A stretch of DNA of 64,000 bases from Gluconacetobacter dulcium. Its GTDB lineage: Bacteria > Pseudomonadota > Alphaproteobacteria > Acetobacterales > Acetobacteraceae. Where the stretch lies: contig NZ_JABEQN010000022.1 of the NCBI RefSeq assembly GCF_014174165.1, positions 1 to 64,000 of the forward strand, given 5' to 3'. The notes under the pieces were generated by a model that was not told the DNA's origin, made no database searches, and saw only the letters and a list, made by a program, of their open reading frames with translations. Below are positions 17,778 to 26,295 of this stretch, in pieces (position 1 is the first letter of the stretch; each line of letters begins with the position of its first letter). Made by a program: the position numbers and the translations under genes.

Positions 17778-18230
17778 GTGAAGAAAATCCTGTCCGCCGG
17801 ACTGTCTCTCTACGCCCTGGGCCTGTCTCCGGCGGTCTGCGCAACACCCAACCCGTCGGCCATGACGACCGGGCAGGTCACGTTCGTGATGAAGGAGATC
17901 GGAGTCGGTGCCGGCTACACCTGGGGCACCGGGCAACTGGTCTATGGCGGCCGTTCCTACGACTTCACAATGTCCGGCGGAGGGCTGGGCAGCGTCGGCT
18001 ATTCGCACATCTCGGGCCACGGTACCGTGCATAACCTCGCCCGCCTGCAGGATTTCGATGGCACCTACTGGGCGGTGCAGGCCGAAGCGACAATGGGCAG
18101 GGGCGTGGGCAGCAAGCTGCTGGAAAACAATCACCGCGTGGATATCAACCTGACGGCCGCGACCGCCAGCGGCGCCCGCCTGTCGGCCGAAGCCATGCGG
18201 ATCACGTTCCACCTGCGCCCCTCGCACTGA
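17778..18230 (+). CDS. Small exported protein of unknown function
   Basis: A 150-residue protein that starts with GTG behind AGGAGG (7-base spacing). It has a signal peptide (KKILSAGLSLYALGLSPAV ending CA). The mature region contains GVGAGYTWGTGQLVYGG and VHNLARLQDFDGTYWAVQAE, a pattern seen in small periplasmic beta-rich proteins of proteobacteria. No enzymatic motif or cysteine pair is visible in the mature part. It stands alone. Confidence 0.75.
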   Translation: MKKILSAGLSLYALGLSPAVCATPNPSAMTTGQVTFVMKEIGVGAGYTWGTGQLVYGGRSYDFTMSGGGLGSVGYSHISGHGTVHNLARLQDFDGTYWAVQAEATMGRGVGSKLLENNHRVDINLTAATASGARLSAEAMRITFHLRPSH

Positions 18231-18246
18231 GAGCATGGCCGGGACT

Positions 18247-18308
18247 GCGCGCCGGTGGCGATCCGGCGCAGGTTCCCTGCGCTTCAGTATCCACGGTCCT
18301 CAGGGCCG
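18247..18308. repeat. Diverged copy of a dispersed repeat
   Basis: The stretch GGTGGCGATCCGGCGCAGGT and the following CCCTGCGCTTCAG resemble the segments at 56766-56860 and 63961-64000 (CTGGTGGCG, TTTCCTGCGCTTCGG). It sits in the 320-base gap before feoA, which otherwise holds no gene. Confidence 0.45.
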
Positions 18309-18496
18309 TCCCGCTCCTATACCCCGGAACGCACGCCGCCCCTGAAGGGCGGCTTTCGCTTGTCCGCCACACATGTCCGACCACGCTTTCCGCAACACCA
18401 GGCTGTTGCGGAAAGCCTGCGTGCGGCTTCCGTAACGCGCGCGCCCTCTGCGGACCCGAGCGGTGAAATGCGCCCGACACAATGGACATCGGCACA

Positions 18497-18509
18497 CTTA
18501 AATATTAAG
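18497..18509. promoter_or_regulatory. A+T-rich palindrome in the feo promoter
   Basis: CTTAAATATTAAG is a perfect 13-bp palindrome followed by TATTATTCT, about 42 bases before feoA. It may be part of a Fur-type operator or the promoter itself. It does not match the full Fur consensus. Confidence 0.4.
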
Positions 18510-18550
18510 TATTATTCTCAACTGAACCTGAAGCGTCGAACGGATCCGGG

Positions 18551-18790
18551 ATGCGACTCAACGAACTGAAACTGGGGGGCAGCGCCATCATCGACCATGT
18601 GGAAGACCACACGGCCGGCGATCCGGTGGCCGAGCGGCTGCGTGCCCTGGGTTTCGTGCCGGGCGAACCGATCCGCATCGTGGCTGTGGGCCCGATCGGC
18701 GCCGACCCGATCGCGGTCGGCATCGGCTTTACCCGTTTTGCCCTGCGTCGTGCGGAAGCGGCGCGCGTGCTGCTCCGCGACGCGGCCTGA
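18551..18790 (+). CDS. feoA: Ferrous iron transport protein A
   Basis: A 79-residue SH3-like cytoplasmic protein. It contains the family patterns RLRALGFVPGEPIRIV and a hydrophobic end with FALRRAEAARVL. FeoA assists FeoB in Fe(II) import. It lies 15 bases upstream of feoB and starts the feoA-feoB-small protein operon. Its ribosome binding site (GGATCCGGG) is modest. Confidence 0.9.
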   Translation: MRLNELKLGGSAIIDHVEDHTAGDPVAERLRALGFVPGEPIRIVAVGPIGADPIAVGIGFTRFALRRAEAARVLLRDAA

Positions 18791-18805
18791 TCCGCGGGCC
18801 GTCGC

Positions 18806-20650
18806 ATGAGCGTCCTCAACGCCGCCCTGGTCGGCAACCCGAACTGCGGCAAGACGGCGCTGTTCAATCTCCTGACCGGCAGCCGCCAGAAGGTGGCGAA
18901 CTATGCCGGGGTCACGGTCGAGCGCAAGGTCGGGCGGCTGACCACCCCCAAGGGGCTGGCGGTGCGCCTGCTCGACCTGCCGGGCGCCTACAGCCTGGTC
19001 GCCACCAGTCCCGACGAGGCCGTGACGCGCGATGTCTGCGCCGGCACCTATCGCGACGAACCTGCGCCCGAACTGCTGGTCTGCGTGGTGGATGCCACCA
19101 ATCTGCGCCTGCATCTGCGTTTCGCGCTCGAGGTCCGGCAGATGGGCAGGCCGATGATCCTCGTGCTGAACATGATCGACGCGGCGAAGCGGCAGGGCAT
19201 CGCAATCGACGTGCCCCGCCTGGAGGCCGAATTCGGCGCCCCCGTGGTCACGGCCGTCGGCATCCGCCGCGATGGCGGGCAGGAGGTCCTGCGCGCGCTC
19301 GACCTGCCGCCCCCGCCTCCACCGCCCGCCATGCCGTCGGGCAGCGATTTCCATGCCGAGGCCCGGCGCATTCTCGCCGACTGCGTCACGCGCCCGTCGC
19401 GACTGGGCATGGCGCTGGAGGAGCGGCTGGACCGCTGGTTCCTCCACCCCGTCTGGGGCATGGTGATCCTGTTCGCCCTGATGTTCATCATGTTCCAGGC
19501 GGTCTTCTCATGGGCCCAGCCGGTGATGGACCTGCTGGATGCCGGCACGGCCGCATTGGGCCAGGCGGTCGGCACCCTGCTGCCGGATGGCGCGCTGCGC
19601 AGCCTGATCGTCGATGGCGTCATCGCCGGCGCGGGCAGCGTGGTGGTGTTCCTGCCGCAGATCCTGATCCTGTTCCTGTGGATTCTGGCGCTGGAGGAAT
19701 CAGGCTACCTGCCCCGTGCCGCCTTCCTGCTGGACCGGATCATGGCCACGGCGGGGTTGAGCGGCCGGTCGTTCATCCCGCTGCTGTCCAGCTTCGCGTG
19801 CGCGGTTCCCGGCATCATGGCCACCCGCACGATCCAGAACCCACGCGACCGGATGATCACGATTCTGATCGCCCCGCTGATGACGTGTTCGGCCCGGCTA
19901 CCGGTCTACACGCTGCTGATCGCGGCCTTCGTACCAGAACGACGGGTCGCCGGCCTCTTCAACCTGCACGGGCTGGTGCTGTTCGCCCTCTATATGGCCG
20001 GCATCCTCAGCGCGCTGGTGGTGGCGCGGGTGCTGAAGAACCGCGACCGGCAGGAGGAACATCCCCTGCTGCTGGAACTGCCGGCCTACCGCCTGCCCAA
20101 CCCGCGGGATCTCGCCCTGGGCCTGAAGCAGCGGGCGGTGATCTTCCTGTCGCGCGTCGGCACCATCATCGTCACGGTCAGCGTACTGCTCTGGGCTCTT
20201 GCCAGCTTCCCCGCCCCACCGGCCGGCGCCGCCGGCCCCGCGATCGAATGGAGCCTGGCCGGCCGCATCGGGCACTGGATGCTCTATGTCATGGCCCCGA
20301 TCGGCTTCAACTGGCAGATCTGCGTCAGCCTGATCCCCGGCCTGGCGGCACGCGAGGTCGCGGTCAGCGCCCTGGCCACCGTCTATTCCCTGGGCGCCAC
20401 GGACAGCGACGCCGCCAACCAGCTCCAGCCCCTGCTGTCGGCGCATTGGAGCCTGGGCACGGCGCTGTCGCTGCTCACATGGTACATCTTCGCGCCACAA
20501 TGTTTTTCAACCCTGGCGGTGATCCGGCGTGAAACCGGGTCGTGGCGTATGGTAGGAATGACGGCAGGCTATCTGTTCGCCATGGCCTACGGCGCCGCGT
20601 TCGTCATGTGGCGCATTTCGCTTCTTTTGGGTTGGGGGGGCAGTCCATGA
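18806..20650 (+). CDS. feoB: Ferrous iron transporter FeoB
   Basis: A 614-residue inner-membrane Fe(II) importer. The N-terminal G domain has GNPNCGKTALFNLLTG (G1), DLPGAYSL (G3) and LNMIDAAKR (G4), then a proline-rich linker (LPPPPPPPAMP at about 165-175), and membrane Gate motifs such as FACAVPGIMATR and MTCSARLPVYTLL. It is shorter than the roughly 770 residues of E. coli FeoB, as is common for compact alphaproteobacterial versions. Its stop overlaps the next gene's ATG. Confidence 0.95.
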   Translation: MSVLNAALVGNPNCGKTALFNLLTGSRQKVANYAGVTVERKVGRLTTPKGLAVRLLDLPGAYSLVATSPDEAVTRDVCAGTYRDEPAPELLVCVVDATNLRLHLRFALEVRQMGRPMILVLNMIDAAKRQGIAIDVPRLEAEFGAPVVTAVGIRRDGGQEVLRALDLPPPPPPPAMPSGSDFHAEARRILADCVTRPSRLGMALEERLDRWFLHPVWGMVILFALMFIMFQAVFSWAQPVMDLLDAGTAALGQAVGTLLPDGALRSLIVDGVIAGAGSVVVFLPQILILFLWILALEESGYLPRAAFLLDRIMATAGLSGRSFIPLLSSFACAVPGIMATRTIQNPRDRMITILIAPLMTCSARLPVYTLLIAAFVPERRVAGLFNLHGLVLFALYMAGILSALVVARVLKNRDRQEEHPLLLELPAYRLPNPRDLALGLKQRAVIFLSRVGTIIVTVSVLLWALASFPAPPAGAAGPAIEWSLAGRIGHWMLYVMAPIGFNWQICVSLIPGLAAREVAVSALATVYSLGATDSDAANQLQPLLSAHWSLGTALSLLTWYIFAPQCFSTLAVIRRETGSWRMVGMTAGYLFAMAYGAAFVMWRISLLLGWGGSP

Positions 20651-20892
20651 TCGAGACCATTGTGGAAACCATCGTGATCGTCACCATCGTCACCGCCTCC
20701 GCGCTCTATTGGGTGCGCCGGCTGGTGCCGGCCAGCCACGGCATATTCTGGCGCACCAGCGCCGACATGCTGCGCGTGATCCATGCTCCGCGTCCCCTCC
20801 GCGACCGCGCTGCGCGACGCGCCCGGCAGACCGAAAAGCGCCCCACCGGCTGCGGCGCCTGCACCAAATGTGGCGGCGGCGGCTGCCACTGA
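20647..20892 (+). CDS. FeoB-associated small membrane protein with Cys-rich tail
   Basis: An 81-residue protein whose ATG overlaps the feoB stop (ATGA). It has one N-terminal helix (ETIVIVTIVTASALYWV), a basic region and a C-terminal CGACTKCGGGGCH tail with four Cys/His-type ligands in CxxCxxC spacing. Small membrane proteins with such tails accompany FeoB in many proteobacteria and fill the place of FeoC. The tail probably binds Fe or Zn. This start is preferred over upstream ones inside feoB. Confidence 0.75.
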   Translation: MIETIVETIVIVTIVTASALYWVRRLVPASHGIFWRTSADMLRVIHAPRPLRDRAARRARQTEKRPTGCGACTKCGGGGCH

Positions 20893-20910
20893 GCCGCCGC
20901 CTCATTCCCC

Positions 20911-20931
20911 CTGCCCCGTGTTCCGGGGCAG
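20911..20931. terminator. Hairpin between convergent feo and TonB-receptor genes
   Basis: CTGCCCCG and CGGGGCAG form a GC-rich stem around a 5-base loop, 18 bases after the feo operon and 15 bases after the receptor gene on the other strand. It lacks a T tract, so it may act with Rho or as an mRNA end stabiliser. Confidence 0.55.
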
Positions 20932-20946
20932 ACTCCCAAACCAGCT

Positions 20947-23295
20947 TCAGTTAAAACCGACATCGACACCGGCAAAGATGCCGAAGCCATCTCCAACCAG
21001 TTCGGCTGCCGCATCGCCGTTCGTCGATGTGTAGACGGGGACGACGCCCATCGCGTAGTGCTTGTTGGCAAGGTTATGGAACTGTAGATAAACGCGGCGG
21101 TCTTTCTTCGGCCAGAGATAGCCAAGCGTGTAGCTATAGATATGATAGGGCGCGGTTCTTGCCCCATTGTCGTAGGATGCGACTATTGACGATGCGGCTT
21201 CGACATCGAACGTCGTATAAAATCCGTTCTTGAAGTCCGCATGCAGTTCGCCCTGGTAATAATGCTGCGGCACGCCGGGCAGGCGATTATGCCCGAAGAC
21301 CGGGTCATGATTGTAATGGAAATCCGACCAGGTATAGGACTGCATATAGGTAATGGCGTTGCCGTTCCACTTGAACAGCGTACCATTGATACCGGCTTCG
21401 ACGCCCTGATGGGTCGTGCGTGACGCATTGGTGAAGACGGCACTGTTATAAAGCTGCGAGACCGGCGTGACGGCCGACAGAAGCTCGTTATGCACGGCCG
21501 AATGGTAATACGAGACGCTCCAGTGCTGTCCCTTGTAGGTCCCCTCCGAGCCGACCTCGAAGGTCGTCGCGGTCTGTGGTTCCAGCTTCTGCCAGCCTTC
21601 GGTCTGCCCCTGCGCAAGGCCGGAGGTATACCGCGAGCCTGAAAGGAACTGCCAGTCCTGCGCCGACTGAACGCTGCGGCTTACATTGCCGTAGATCCGG
21701 ATATCCGGCGTGAACTGATAGCGGAAGCCCCCGCGCGGCGCGAAATTCAGCGGCGTCGTGCTGAAATGGTTCTGAACCGGGTAGACCACCGACCCGGAAC
21801 GTGGATCGTAGCTCAGCCCCCCTCCGGCCGTCAGCCACAAATTCTTGAAAATTTCTGTATTATTGCTGACATGGAACAGCGTACTGCTGCCGCCCAGCTT
21901 CTGCTTGGTCAGGAGCGTGCCCACCGGTACGCCGGGATAGGCGGCCTGGCGGCGAACCAGGTTCATGAAGTTGCTTCCCGGCAGATCGCCGGTCGCGTAA
22001 ATGCCGGCGGTCGTCTCGGATTTATGCCCCAGTATCGTGTCGTTGCGTGTGTAGTTTATGACGCCGCTAAGATAGAAGTTATTATAGATCGACGAGGTAT
22101 TGCCCAACTGATGGTCCATCGGCGCATCAATATAGGTGGCACCGATCATGATGCGGGAGGCGTCGTCGATATGGATGGTCGTCCGATTTCCGAAATACTT
22201 CGTTCCCGGCTCAATCGTGTAAGTTCCCCAGGTATTGTACGGATATTGAGCCTGCTTCGGATTTTCCCTGACCTGGGCGCGCGTCAGATAGTAGGGATTG
22301 CCCTCGTAGGTCTGACGATAGCGGAAGAAGAAGCGCGTATCGACCGAATCGTTGAAACGGTACCCATAGTTGGCATTAATACCGAACGATGTCGCTTTCG
22401 TCTGGTCCTGATAGCCGGCACGGTACGAATTCGTGACACTGATATAATAATCTGATTTACCGATAACTTTTCCGGAGGACAGCTGTTCCTTCACATAGCC
22501 GAAGCTGCCCGCTTCGACGCGCGCCTGATAGGTCTTGGCGTCATAGCCCGTGAAGCTATGGAAATTGATCAGGCCGCCAAGCTGGAGCGAGCCTTTGTCG
22601 AGCCCGTTACCGCCACGCAGGACCTCCGTATACTGGATACCCAGCGGCTCCATGAGTTCGTTGAACGAACCGATGGGCGTGGTGGCCGGCAGGTCGTCGA
22701 ACAGCACGATGACGCCGGCACGCGTCGCGTTCGCTCCAACCTGGAGGCCGGACCCACGGATGGACAGGCGGAGATCGTCCGACCCGGCCGGAGCCTGCGC
22801 ATACACGCCGGGCTGATAGCTCAACAGATCGGCGGAGGTCGCGTTGCGCTGCTTCAGCACCATCTTCGAATCGATGATGTTGGTTCCGCCGGGAATCGAG
22901 AGCAGTTGCGCACCAGCCCGGCGGATCGGGGCCATACGGGAAGCCGTCACGTCCACCTTCTCCGCGTCTGACGCGCTGGCGCCCCCCATATACATGTCGC
23001 CCATATCGTCATCAGCGGCGTTTGCTGCTTTTGCCGTATGCGCCGCAGCCCCGGCCTTGCCCGAGGATACCTCGGCAGCAGGCTTCTGCGCTACGGACTT
23101 CGCCGGCGGCGCGTTCATCGCATGATGATGATTGTTCATCTGAACGCTCATCCCGCTCATCCCGCTCATATCCGCCGATTGTGCCCGCGCGACCTCGAGG
23201 CTTTCAAACGATACGGAGCCCAGCAGCAGCGTAGCCAGTGATTTCGTCACCACATTCTTCATGGCGCCGTAACGGGTCCTGTCCTGATAAGGCAT
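20947..23295 (-). CDS. TonB-dependent receptor with Met/His-rich N-terminus, sulfur cluster
   Basis: A 782-residue outer-membrane receptor. It starts at the ATG at 23295 (AGGACAG upstream) or at 23262, followed by a signal region (SLATLLLGSVSFE...ARAQS). After the signal comes an unusual stretch of Met, His and Gly (MSGMSGMSVQMNNHHHAM, later DDDMGDMYMGG), then a plug (GTNIIDSKMVLKQRNATSAD, LSIRGSGLQVG, YTEVLRGGNGLDKGSLQLGG) and a barrel ending GVDVGFN. It lies 103 bases downstream of the SsuB-like ATPase in the same direction. Its cargo is inferred to be an organosulfur compound. The Met/His stretch could alternatively signal metal handling. Confidence 0.85.
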   Translation of the reverse strand: MPYQDRTRYGAMKNVVTKSLATLLLGSVSFESLEVARAQSADMSGMSGMSVQMNNHHHAMNAPPAKSVAQKPAAEVSSGKAGAAAHTAKAANAADDDMGDMYMGGASASDAEKVDVTASRMAPIRRAGAQLLSIPGGTNIIDSKMVLKQRNATSADLLSYQPGVYAQAPAGSDDLRLSIRGSGLQVGANATRAGVIVLFDDLPATTPIGSFNELMEPLGIQYTEVLRGGNGLDKGSLQLGGLINFHSFTGYDAKTYQARVEAGSFGYVKEQLSSGKVIGKSDYYISVTNSYRAGYQDQTKATSFGINANYGYRFNDSVDTRFFFRYRQTYEGNPYYLTRAQVRENPKQAQYPYNTWGTYTIEPGTKYFGNRTTIHIDDASRIMIGATYIDAPMDHQLGNTSSIYNNFYLSGVINYTRNDTILGHKSETTAGIYATGDLPGSNFMNLVRRQAAYPGVPVGTLLTKQKLGGSSTLFHVSNNTEIFKNLWLTAGGGLSYDPRSGSVVYPVQNHFSTTPLNFAPRGGFRYQFTPDIRIYGNVSRSVQSAQDWQFLSGSRYTSGLAQGQTEGWQKLEPQTATTFEVGSEGTYKGQHWSVSYYHSAVHNELLSAVTPVSQLYNSAVFTNASRTTHQGVEAGINGTLFKWNGNAITYMQSYTWSDFHYNHDPVFGHNRLPGVPQHYYQGELHADFKNGFYTTFDVEAASSIVASYDNGARTAPYHIYSYTLGYLWPKKDRRVYLQFHNLANKHYAMGVVPVYTSTNGDAAAELVGDGFGIFAGVDVGFN

Positions 23296-23398
23296 ACTCT
23301 GTCCTGTTCGTAACATATTCGTCTTGTTCACTCTTCTTTCCACCTTAGGGACAACCGACATCGGACCGGCGGCCGGACGCCGCGCGAAGGGACGCTGT

Positions 23399-24202
23399 TC
23401 ACCGTGCGAACTCCTCGCCATGGCCAAGCGCGATCAGGATCTCGCGCCGACGCGCGATGAAGGCCGGGTCATCGCGCAAGCGCGGGAACGGCAAACCGTT
23501 GTCGACATCGAGGATGATCCGGGCCGGACGTGGCGAGAACACCAGCACCCTGGTGGCCAGCAGCAATGCCTCTTCCACATCGTGCGTCACCAGAATGGTC
23601 GTGAAGGCATGACGCCGCGCCAGTGCCAGCAATTCCTCCTGCATCGTCATGCGGGTCAGCGAATCCAGTTTGCCGAAAGGCTCGTCGAGCAGCAGCACGC
23701 GCGGGTGATTGACCAGCACCCGTGCAAAGGCCGCGCGCTGTGCCATGCCGCCGGAAAGTTCATGCGGATAGGCCGCGGCAAACGCAGCCAGCCCCACCAT
23801 CCGCAAGGCCTGCCTTACGCGCTCCTGCCCGTCGCCGATTTTCCTGGCCTCAAGCCCGTAGGCGACATTGGCTTCCACCGTCCGCCATGGCAGCAGCAAC
23901 GGGTCCTGGAACACCAGAAGCCGGCTGGGGTCCGGCCCGACGACGCGCACCAGATCCACCCCGATCCGCCCGGCCTGCGGCACGCTCAACCCGGCAATCA
24001 GGCGCAGCAGGGTCGATTTTCCGCACCCGCTCGGCCCCAGCAATGCCACGGTCTCGCCGGCCGGCACGTCGAAGGTCACGTCGTCGAGAACCGGCAAAGC
24101 CTGCCCCGCATCGCCAAAGGCATGCGAGACCGCGCGCACCTGGACCGACGCTCCGGCCAGCCCGCCTGCTGACGTTGCGCTTGCCACCGACGCCGTCACC
24201 AT
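23399..24202 (-). CDS. ssuB: SsuB/TauB-type ABC transporter ATPase
   Basis: A 267-residue ATPase. Walker A is GPSGCGKST, Q-loop LLVFQDPLLLPWRTV, signature LSGGMAQRAAFARVL, Walker B VLLLDEPFGKLD, and H-loop ILVTHDVEEALLLATRVLVF. This pattern is typical of sulfonate/taurine/nitrate importers. The start at 24202 overlaps the permease stop by seven bases. It would energise uptake of alkanesulfonates or related sulfur compounds. Substrate is inferred from the SfnB-like neighbour. Confidence 0.88.
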   Translation of the reverse strand: MVTASVASATSAGGLAGASVQVRAVSHAFGDAGQALPVLDDVTFDVPAGETVALLGPSGCGKSTLLRLIAGLSVPQAGRIGVDLVRVVGPDPSRLLVFQDPLLLPWRTVEANVAYGLEARKIGDGQERVRQALRMVGLAAFAAAYPHELSGGMAQRAAFARVLVNHPRVLLLDEPFGKLDSLTRMTMQEELLALARRHAFTTILVTHDVEEALLLATRVLVFSPRPARIILDVDNGLPFPRLRDDPAFIARRREILIALGHGEEFAR

Positions 24203-25194
24203 TCGACCGTCTCCCGGTTCCAGCGCAGCGCGCGGCGACGCACGGCGAACAAGGCCATCGTCACGCCTGAAAACAGGACCGACATCACAGCGAGCGCCGC
24301 ATAAAGATTCGCATAGGCCGCCCATCCCTGCGCCCATTGCAGGTACCAGCCCAGCCCCGCCTTCGCCCCCAGCATCTCGGCCACGATCAGGACGATGAAC
24401 GAGGCCCCGAGCCCCATGAACAGGCCAACGAACACATGCGGCAGAGTCGCCGGGATCACGATGGTGCGGATCAGGAACCCCTCCGACGCGCCCAGTGTCC
24501 GCCCGACATCGTACAGCCGGGAATCGACCAGCGTCACACCCGAGGCCGTCAGCACAGCGACCGGAAATGCGGTCGCCAGAGCAATCAGGAAGATGCTCGC
24601 GGTAGAAATCGTCGGGAACACGAACAAGGCGATCGGCAGCCAGGCAATAGCCGGCAACGGCCCCAGCAGCCGAATGACCGGGTGCCCCCAATAGCGGGCC
24701 TCCGGCGACCATCCCATCGCAAGGCCCGCCAGAAACCCCGTCACCGCGCCCAGCAGGAAACCTGGAACCAGGATCAGCAACGAACTGAAAACACTCTGCG
24801 CCAGCCGCCCGGAATCGACCCGATAGACATCCAGCACCGCCTGCGGAGAGGGAAAGAACGGCAGCGGCAACCACCCCGTCTTGGCGGTGACGATCTCCCA
24901 CACCGCGACCGCGCCACCCAGCACGGCAATACGCCGCCCGTGATAAGCCAGCGGCGCGAACCAGCCGGCCTGCCCGATCAGGACGGACAGAGCGGAGAGG
25001 ATCGCAATCACGACCTCATATTCCACCAGCGGCCGCCCGGCAGGCGCACGCACATGATCGGGCAGCAGCCCGGTCACGGCAGCCGCCACCGCCCATGCCG
25101 CCGTGCTGGCGACACCGGGCCACCACGGACGAAAGACGGAATGCACGGCAACCGGCGCAACCGCGCCGACGGCCGATCCAGCCACGTCAGACAT
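24196..25194 (-). CDS. ssuC: SsuC-type ABC transporter permease
   Basis: A 332-residue permease. The C-terminal BPD-transport domain has LGPLPAIAWLPIALFVFPTI, the EAA-like loop VGRTLGASEGFLIRTIVIPA and AEMLGAKAGLGWYLQWAQ, as in SsuC/TauC. An extra N-terminal segment of about 90 residues carries two more hydrophobic stretches before the usual start of the domain, making it longer than E. coli SsuC (about 263 residues). It overlaps the binding-protein gene by eight bases and the ATPase gene by seven. Confidence 0.88.
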   Translation of the reverse strand: MSDVAGSAVGAVAPVAVHSVFRPWWPGVASTAAWAVAAAVTGLLPDHVRAPAGRPLVEYEVVIAILSALSVLIGQAGWFAPLAYHGRRIAVLGGAVAVWEIVTAKTGWLPLPFFPSPQAVLDVYRVDSGRLAQSVFSSLLILVPGFLLGAVTGFLAGLAMGWSPEARYWGHPVIRLLGPLPAIAWLPIALFVFPTISTASIFLIALATAFPVAVLTASGVTLVDSRLYDVGRTLGASEGFLIRTIVIPATLPHVFVGLFMGLGASFIVLIVAEMLGAKAGLGWYLQWAQGWAAYANLYAALAVMSVLFSGVTMALFAVRRRALRWNRETVEW

Positions 25195-26287
25195 GCGCCG
25201 TGTCTCCTTTCGTCACATCATCGACAATGCCGCGCGCGAATGCCTCCGGATCGAGGTCCGCGCTCATGACACCGATGGTCTTGAGCTGCGCGGCATAAAA
25301 CGCCACCTCGGCCGCCAGATCGTGCCCCAGAGGATGCATGTGATGCGTCTGCATCCGCAGCACGGCGGCGATATCCTCGACCGGTGCCTTGACCGCGCCA
25401 TATTGCGCAAAGGCCCGAGCCACCTGCATCGGATCGGCCGCGCAGATTTCCGATGCCTGCACCATGGCATCGACCAGCCCCAGCACGGCCGAACGGTCCC
25501 GGCGCAGCAGCGTATTGCTCGCCGCCACAACGCAGCACACCCGCCCCTGCCAGGGCGCCGACAGGTTCGAAAGGATCTCGACCAGATCTCCACCCGAACG
25601 CCGCTGCGCCAGGTACATCAATGGATCGGAATCGGCGTAGGCCTGGATATCGCCCTTCATCAAGGCTGCTTCCAGCAGCGGCGCCGGATAGACCCGCCAT
25701 GCCACATCCCGCAGCGGATCGACGCCATTGCTCTTCAGCAGCAGCGCGAAAGTATTGTAGGCGAAGCCCGTCGCATCCGCGATGCCGATGGTCTTGCCGC
25801 GTACGCTGGCGATATCGTCCGTTACACCGGCACGGCGCGAACCGACCATGCGCATGCACCCGCCATGCGTGCCCGCCACCAGCTTCAGGTCGAACCCCTG
25901 CTCCAGGGGCCTCATGAACTGCATGATCATGCCGGCGCCCAGATCGACCTTGCCGGTCGCCACCGCCTCCAGAAGCGAGGGCGTATCGGTCCAGTTCGTA
26001 AATTCGACCTTCAGCCCGCGATCGCGATACAGCCCGATCTGTTCGGCCAGGATCAGCGGCGCCACGCAGGGCGCATTCACCGGCAGCGACAGCCGTACGA
26101 TCCGCAGCCCGTCGGGCGTACGCGGCAGTGGCCGCGCGCCCGAATGCCGGGCCGCCAGCAGAGTGCCACCGGCCAGACCGGCCAGCCCGCCCAGCACGAC
26201 GGCCCGCCGTCCCCAGCGCACACCGGGTTCAGGCGGCGGCGGCTCGCGGATATCGTCGAACGCAGGATCATGTGATGGATTGGACAT
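25187..26287 (-). CDS. ssuA: SsuA/NMT1-like periplasmic substrate-binding protein
   Basis: A 366-residue binding protein. The N-terminus has a twin-arginine-like segment (RWGRRAVVLGGLAGLAGG) after about 28 cytoplasmic-type residues. The fold shows RLSLPVNAPCVAPLILAEQI, VEFTNWTDTPSLLEAVATGK and DLGAGMIMQFMRPLEQG, typical of the aliphatic sulfonate/nitrate/thiamine-precursor binding family. It starts nine bases after the SfnB-like gene. The ligand is probably a sulfonate, sulfone or similar compound. Confidence 0.83.
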   Translation of the reverse strand: MSNPSHDPAFDDIREPPPPEPGVRWGRRAVVLGGLAGLAGGTLLAARHSGARPLPRTPDGLRIVRLSLPVNAPCVAPLILAEQIGLYRDRGLKVEFTNWTDTPSLLEAVATGKVDLGAGMIMQFMRPLEQGFDLKLVAGTHGGCMRMVGSRRAGVTDDIASVRGKTIGIADATGFAYNTFALLLKSNGVDPLRDVAWRVYPAPLLEAALMKGDIQAYADSDPLMYLAQRRSGGDLVEILSNLSAPWQGRVCCVVAASNTLLRRDRSAVLGLVDAMVQASEICAADPMQVARAFAQYGAVKAPVEDIAAVLRMQTHHMHPLGHDLAAEVAFYAAQLKTIGVMSADLDPEAFARGIVDDVTKGDTAHV

Positions 26288-26295
26288 GGCGCGCC

